NCBI GenBank assembly: GCA_963210315.1
Contig: OY723268.1
Location: 62,001 to 126,000 of the forward strand
Direction of reading: 5' to 3'
Length of the DNA: 64,000 bases
DNA from: Rhynchopus euleeides
Lineage: Eukaryota > Euglenozoa > Diplonemea > Diplonemida > Diplonemidae
Below are positions 59,494 to 64,000 of the stretch, in pieces. Each line of letters begins with the position of its first letter. Within the stretch, counting starts at the first letter, position 1. A model generated the notes under the pieces. It ran no database searches. It had not been told where the DNA came from and was given only the letters and a program-made list of their open reading frames with translations. Position numbers and translations under genes: made by a program.

Positions 59494-60564
59494 TCACTGT
59501 CGCTTGCCTTTCCCCCCCCGTCCTTTGTGGTGGCCCTTTCCCGAGTAGGGCGCGGGGCGGTCCTGCGTGTTACGCTCCTGCAGGAACCGCTCCTGAAACG
59601 CGGCCCGCCTCTCCTGCGTGTCGTCCTGCGTGGCCCGCCCCTCCCGGAGTAGGCGCCCGTGTGCCACCGCATCGTACTTCGCTGGGTCCATAATCTTCGC
59701 CTTTGCCAGGTAGAGGCGGGCGCCCGCTCGCCCCTTCAGGAGAAAGTGTGAGTTCATAGCGACGATTGTCTTGTGAAGGGCCTCGATAAACCGGTCCGGA
59801 TCGTCGTCGTCGCGGATCAGCCCCATTGTCTGAAACAGAGAGTCGAAGGCCTGGATGAGCTGGTGTTGCCAGTCCGGTGAACTCGGGGCATCGCTGAGCT
59901 CCGCCTGTCGGAAAACCCGGGATACCTCAGCTTTCACCAACCTGCGTCCGGGGGCAGTGGCGATCGACGATCCCCAGGTCGACACGATGTGGGCGGAGAA
60001 GTCAGCGGGCAGCTCGGCCTCCGTCCGCTGCAGCGCCTTCTGCAGAGTGGCGATCTGCTTCGCCTGCGTCTCCACGGTCTTCTTCAGCTCCTTCTGCTCC
60101 TTCTCCAGCCGGCCTGTCAACTTCAGCAGGTACTCCAGCGAGTTCGCCACGCGGAGATCGGTGTTCGAGTCGGCGGGGTGGTGTGCGTCCCTGTGCTGGA
60201 GGCCCGTGCCACTCTGGCTGTCCGCCTCGCTGTACTCCCCGTCCTCGCCTAGCTCGCCCGCCCCTGCTGCCAGGTCCGCCGCGGTCTCCTCGTCGACCGC
60301 CTGCCGGACCCATGCGCACTCGGGGCACACCCAGCCCCTGTCCCCTGCGCCCTCGAGCCATTCGGGGACGATGTGCGCCGGGATGTGCTCTCTCATGCAC
60401 GTCCTGACCGTGGTCCCACCGCAGTCGTGGCAGCTGAATGCGGTCCTGGCTGTGTGCGTTGTATTGCAGGTTTCGAATATGCACTCGGGGCGACGCTCTG
60501 CTGGCTCGTTGTCGGGGTGGGCGGGGTCGGGAACCTTCAGGGTGTCCCAATCCAGAGTGGCCAT
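59494..60564 (-). CDS. Gag-like protein of the YR retroelement
   Basis: 356 residues. The start ATG 60564 (ATGGCC, a good context) follows the tandem leader. Residues 29-95 hold Cys/His pairs (CIFETC, FSCHDCGG, RTCMREH, WVCPECAW), a likely zinc-binding module. About 145-190 is a coiled coil (GRLEKEQKELKKTVETQAKQ). The C-terminus is Gly/Lys/His-rich (SGKGHHKGRGGKGKRQ), as in nucleic-acid-binding gag tails. The stop context is CAG UGA CUU. Confidence 0.8.
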   Translation of the reverse strand: MATLDWDTLKVPDPAHPDNEPAERRPECIFETCNTTHTARTAFSCHDCGGTTVRTCMREHIPAHIVPEWLEGAGDRGWVCPECAWVRQAVDEETAADLAAGAGELGEDGEYSEADSQSGTGLQHRDAHHPADSNTDLRVANSLEYLLKLTGRLEKEQKELKKTVETQAKQIATLQKALQRTEAELPADFSAHIVSTWGSSIATAPGRRLVKAEVSRVFRQAELSDAPSSPDWQHQLIQAFDSLFQTMGLIRDDDDPDRFIEALHKTIVAMNSHFLLKGRAGARLYLAKAKIMDPAKYDAVAHGRLLREGRATQDDTQERRAAFQERFLQERNTQDRPAPYSGKGHHKGRGGKGKRQ

Positions 60565-60567
60565 CTT

Positions 60568-60965
60568 CTCTGTTACGCAGCTCGGCGTAGTTACTGTCCC
60601 TCTCTGTTTGTTACACGCAGCACGGCGTTGTTACTGTCCCTCTCTGTAAGATACACGCAGCTCGGCGTAGTTACTGTCCCTCTCTGTTTGTTACACGCAG
60701 CACGGCGTTGTTACTGTCCCTCTCTGTAAGATACACGCAGCTCGGCGTAGTTACTGTCCCTCTCTGTTTGTTACACGCAGCACGGCGTTGTTACTGCCCC
60801 TCTCTGTAAGATACACGCAGCTCGGCGTAGTTACTGTCCCTCTCTGACCTCAAAATACGCGCAGCTCGGCGTACTCCCTCAGCCCGTAGTTACGCACGGC
60901 GTAGTTACTGTCCCTCTCTCTTCAGAACAACCACGCAGCTCGGCGTACTCTGTCCGCTTCTGTCA
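60568..60965. repeat. 40-bp tandem repeats upstream of gag
   Basis: About eight units of 40 bp, alternating between GCAGCTCGGCGTAGTTACTG and GCAGCACGGCGTTGTTACTG types (80-bp dimers). The last copies, after about 60845, are degenerate. They form the leader of the element. Confidence 0.9.
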
Positions 60966-61138
60966 CTCTTGCCCCCCTCTTGATTCTCTCGCCTGCTTGA
61001 TAGTTTGTTGCGTTGACGCTTCTACACACAAAACCCTGAACTGATCACACCCTGAGCCTGATGAAGGGTGGGGTTAGTGTATAGAGCACGTTTGGTTGCA
61101 GCTGTGGTGGGGCGCTTTCCGCTCACACGAGTGTGCTT

Positions 61139-61834
61139 AAAAAAAAATTTTTTTTTCGGCCAATTTTTTTTTTTCGACATGTCGAAAAATCGGTAATTCA
61201 GTACCCCGGGGGGGTATGGAATCTGGGAACCTCGACCTGGCGACTACGGGTGACTACGCGCGACTACGACACAATGCGATTTTTTGCGAAAAAATCGATT
61301 TTTTTCGAAAATCTTACTCTCTTTTCCCCAGCCGAAAAACCGCGCGTAAATCGCCTAAAAGTGACTAAGAATGACTAAATTTCCATACCCCCAATACATG
61401 TAAAAATCAGTATTTTTACATGTAAAATTTACAAGATCCCACCGTGTAAAAAAAAGGGTGGGGATCTCCGCCCCCAATTGAACAAAACAGAGCGAACTTC
61501 GCTTTTTTACACCCAACTCCCCCCGCACTTTAGTTTAACCTGCTTCACCCCCCCCCCCACCCTGCCCCAGGGGGCAACCCTGTGCGTTGCCAGGCTCACA
61601 AAGCTGACAGACCTGCCGCCTCCGACCCCCCCCCACCAAAAGGAGAAAAGAACCCCTTGCATGCGTGGAATTCCCCACAACACACAACAACCCCACCCCT
61701 GAACATCTACGAACACACCCAGTGAAGGGCTTTACCTCCCTACCTCCCCACCTCCCAAACAGTTTCCACATCACACATCACACAACACAGATACATATCG
61801 CAGCTCAGAGGCAGCATCATGCTGCTCCTGACGG
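61139..61834. other. Gene-free stretch with inverted-repeat ends
   Basis: T-runs, CGACATGTCG (61178-61187), the sequence TTCCATACCCCCAATACATG (61381-61400) that inverts the one at about 54222-54241, and the 61394-61450 partner of 51438-51493. No gene is seen. Confidence 0.55.
61394..61450. repeat. Inverted-repeat end (partner at 51438-51493)
   Basis: The reverse complement of the left end with about two mismatches in 56 bp. Confidence 0.85.
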
Positions 61835-63385
61835 TCAGTATGGGACACACGGCTGTGGCGGAGGGGGCACAGAGAAGATCCATTCTTTCATCGCGATTCC
61901 GGTGACGAGGATGGTCATCGCGATGCCGAAGTATATGATGAGGGTGTCGATGATAGGCTGCGTCCCGCACACGCGGTGGTGGATCAGGGCAGGGAGGATG
62001 AACCCCAGCGGCACACCTGCGACACCCCCGATGATCGCCACGATGTAGTGCAGCGACTGACGCGTCGAGACAGCCAGCCCTGCGAGCGCCATCAGGATGG
62101 ACGCCCTCAGGAAGTTCTTTGTCCACTTCGCCGTCGGGAAGTGCTTCCCAGAAGGGATGCCCAGCGCGATCTCTAGCACGCGGTAGGCGGGGAACGCCTG
62201 CAGCGGCAGCGAGCAGATGATGGCAACAGAGTACAGCGTGGACACCGCGTGTCCCAGCATCCCGTGCGCCCCGACGCTGAGCAGCACGTTCTGCTCCACG
62301 CCCTCCCCGAAGGCGAGCACGCCCAGCAGCCCCACCGTGGTGTACAGCACGCACACCACGGAGATGGCGGTGAGCAGCACGTTGTTGAATGCCTCGGGGT
62401 GCTTCATGCTCTCCTTGATCGGGATCATGAGGGCGACCCCCTCGAAGGACACGACGCTGGTCCCCACGAACAGCAGCGAGGTGTAGGGGCGCACCAGGGA
62501 GATGTTGTGGCTGGGGCCCTCGGTGTAGATCACCTTCACACACACCGCCAGCACCAGCAGGATGCCGCCCACGATGCAGATGTCCGCCACCTCGGCGATG
62601 AGGGCGAGGGAGCGGATGTTACGCAGGCAGGCGATGGGGATCTGCAGCAAGGCATGCGCGTAGATGAGCAGGGTCGGGTCCAGGTCTGTGCGGCAGCGCG
62701 TGATATCCCGCACCAGGGACTGCACAGTGTCCGCAACGAAGATGAAGTATGACACGACAAGCCCCAGCTGGAAGGAGATCAGCGCGGCCTGCACTGCAAG
62801 GCGCCCGACGGGCCCCGCAGCGAGCTCGCCCATCTCCGCGAAGGTGAGGTGGCTGCTCCCGCGTGCCTGGATGACGAGGTAGACGCAGAGCCCTGTGAGG
62901 AGGGCGATGCAGATCTCAGCCACCGTGGAGAAGAGGGCGCCTCCGTCGGCGAAAGCGCGGGGGAGGAAGAGCACGCCGGACCCCACAATGGCCTTGATCA
63001 TGGTGAAGAAGGCCTGCCGGTTCGTCGTGTGCTTGCCGTGGCGGCGATCCCGTGGCGGGTGCGGGGTGATCTTCTCCATCTCCCCGGTCTCCTCCTCCTC
63101 CTCGTCCTCCTCCTCCTCGTCTTCATCCTCCGCCCCGCCGACCCGCATCAGCACATCGATGTAGTCCGCCTTGCGCTTCGGGCGCCGCCTGCTGTGGTTG
63201 TTCAGGTCATCGGTGTAGCTCCGCCCCCTCTGGTTCTTCACCGCGTTGCGCTCCGACTCCGTGTGGAAGTGAGAGTCGGTGACAGGCACCTGCATGGAGG
63301 AGCTCCGCTCTCGAGGCTCATCCCCAGGGCTGGAGATGAGGGTGCCGTAGGACGCCACTGAGGGGATCGCGTTGAGAGCCCGCAT
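61835..63385 (-). CDS. Amino acid transporter, AAAP family (Aa_trans)
   Basis: 516 residues, intronless. A hydrophilic N-terminus of about 120 residues contains an acidic run (EDEDEEEEDEEEEE). The transporter core starts with TNRQAFFTMIKAIVGSGVLF, the typical AAAP first helix, and about 11 membrane segments follow, including VGTSVVSFEGVALMIPI and the PLQAFPAYRVLE stretch. Family members are proton- or sodium-coupled amino-acid carriers of the plasma or vacuolar membrane; the substrate cannot be told. ATG 63385 is the first of the frame. A pyrimidine tract ending in AG lies 43 bp upstream. Confidence 0.95.
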   Translation of the reverse strand: MRALNAIPSVASYGTLISSPGDEPRERSSSMQVPVTDSHFHTESERNAVKNQRGRSYTDDLNNHSRRRPKRKADYIDVLMRVGGAEDEDEEEEDEEEEETGEMEKITPHPPRDRRHGKHTTNRQAFFTMIKAIVGSGVLFLPRAFADGGALFSTVAEICIALLTGLCVYLVIQARGSSHLTFAEMGELAAGPVGRLAVQAALISFQLGLVVSYFIFVADTVQSLVRDITRCRTDLDPTLLIYAHALLQIPIACLRNIRSLALIAEVADICIVGGILLVLAVCVKVIYTEGPSHNISLVRPYTSLLFVGTSVVSFEGVALMIPIKESMKHPEAFNNVLLTAISVVCVLYTTVGLLGVLAFGEGVEQNVLLSVGAHGMLGHAVSTLYSVAIICSLPLQAFPAYRVLEIALGIPSGKHFPTAKWTKNFLRASILMALAGLAVSTRQSLHYIVAIIGGVAGVPLGFILPALIHHRVCGTQPIIDTLIIYFGIAMTILVTGIAMKEWIFSVPPPPQPCVPY

Positions 63386-63427
63386 CGGAGGGGAGGGGGA
63401 GGGGTCGTGGGGTGTCCAACACAGCTC

Positions 63428-63445
63428 CTAGAGAGAGAGGCTGCG
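63428..63445 (-). promoter_or_regulatory. Putative spliced-leader (3' splice) acceptor of the transporter gene
   Basis: The minus strand reads GCGCAGCCTCTCTCTCTAG, a pyrimidine tract ending in AG just before the 5' UTR. It would fit trans-splicing if the organism is euglenozoan; no transcript evidence is available. Confidence 0.35.
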
Positions 63446-64000
63446 CAACGCGGCGTCCCTCCCCCGTGCCGTCCCCCACCCGGTCGCGTATGGAGGTGGC
63501 TGGAGGGGTGGTGGTGTGGGGGGACACAACGTGAACGAAGGTCACGGCCATCAAGTGATCAGGTCCCGTGGAAGCGTCAACGCACCACAAAACTATCTGT
63601 GCCCCCAGCAAAACGAGACAACAAGAGTGAAGCAGAAGAGTGGAAGGAAGCACAAGGATTTGTTGCGGGGGGTATTTTGGGGTGTGTGGGGGTGCGGGCG
63701 TCAGGCTTTGGCATGATATTTGGCGTTTTTGCAGCGTGTGGTGGTGTGCATTTTTCCACACTTTTCTTTTGTCCCACAGAGAGAACGAAGCGTATATTCT
63801 GACAAAAAACCCCCCGGTGTGTCCCTTCGTGTCCAGTATTCCTGCGCACCCCCCCCCCCCTCCCTTTTGACTTGACGCTAAGGATTGTGATTTCATGCTT
63901 TTTGATCAGCCGGCTAACATGCCGAGACAGTGCCATCAGAAGCCCCCCCCCCCCCCCACCCCCCAACCCCCACACCCCCTCCTCCTCTTTTTGGACCTTT
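63446..64000. other. Gene-free end of the window
   Basis: It contains GAAGCGTCAACGC (63571-63583), the inverted form of the retroelement core, and C-runs at 63849-63860 and 63943-63958. No gene is seen. Confidence 0.45.

Larger units (their letters stand above)
56529..61138 (-). mobile_element. Tyrosine-recombinase retroelement (VIPER-like gene order) inserted in an A-B repeat
   Basis: Module A at 56529-56601 ends in the 25-bp core, then the element body follows (56602-61002), then the core again (61003-61027), then module B (61028-61138). In transcription order the element has a 40-bp tandem repeat leader, gag, tyrosine recombinase and RT-RNase H. No integrase of the DDE type, aspartic protease or LTRs are seen. 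DIRS and Ngaro elements have RT before YR, whereas gag-YR-RT is the order known from trypanosomatid VIPER. All three frames are open, so it could be a young copy. Confidence 0.85.

Noticed and set aside
58474-59497. N-terminal half of the 952-codon RT frame as a real protein region
   Set aside because: It overlaps the well-supported recombinase in another frame, is rich in Gly, Pro, Thr and His with no domain, and starts at GTG.
56563-60649. Plus-strand frames of 160-264 codons opposite the retroelement
   Set aside because: Antisense to gag, YR and RT, whose catalytic motifs are unmistakable.

Overview
The window is nuclear DNA of a unicellular eukaryote, most probably a euglenozoan. The small-subunit rRNA gene at 44345-46396 is about 2.05 kb, long for a eukaryote. 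It carries bases I recall as typical of kinetoplastid and related SSU genes: GCACCCGCGG in the 530 loop, a 3' end ending CTGCAGCAGGATCATT, and ACGACTTTTGCTTCCTCTA on the opposite strand. The only tRNA intron is an 11-nt one in tRNA-Tyr, as in trypanosomes. Every protein gene I can support lies on the minus strand. The retroelement has the gene order of trypanosomatid VIPER elements. GT-AG introns and the SSU length point to a diplonemid or euglenid rather than a trypanosomatid, but this is inference.

Region 1 (1-31752) is a head-to-tail array of an 8,469-bp unit that holds 43 different tRNA genes and no protein gene. Copies C (13379-21846) and D (21847-30315) are complete. Copy A (127-8109) lacks three tRNA genes because of an exchange between tRNA-Leu genes, and the gene preceding it (45-126) is the product of a second such exchange. 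Copy B (8110-13378) contains a 200-N gap hiding about 3.4 kb. Copy E (30316-31752) is cut off. Each unit also holds five decayed tRNA-like elements and a 1.56-kb imperfect inverted duplication with His-tRNA-like ends. Eleven of the 43 tRNAs have C instead of the near-universal U at position 33. I consider this the most striking signal of the window.

Region 2 (31753-33727) is a 32-bp satellite of about 58 copies, joined to the array inside the loop of the inverted duplication.

Region 3 (33.7-51.4 kb) is GC-rich and gene-bearing, all on the minus strand: a P-loop NTPase of RHS/Crinkler type, a kinase-like/PARP fusion, a broken hAT transposase, an rDNA fragment (SSU, ITS1, 5.8S, no 28S) between two exact 131-bp direct repeats, a hypothetical ORF and a STIMATE-family membrane protein.

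Region 4 (51.4-61.5 kb) is a nest of inverted repeats, palindromes and foldback elements. It contains a tyrosine-recombinase retroelement (gag, YR, RT-RNase H; 56602-61027) inserted in a small repeat whose uninterrupted copy lies about 200 bp away. Gag and YR are in one frame separated by a single UGA, and RT is in the -1 frame relative to YR.

Region 5 (61.8-63.4 kb) holds an intronless amino-acid transporter of the AAAP family. In several genes an AG sits at or just upstream of the first plausible ATG, which fits spliced-leader trans-splicing of polycistronic transcripts.
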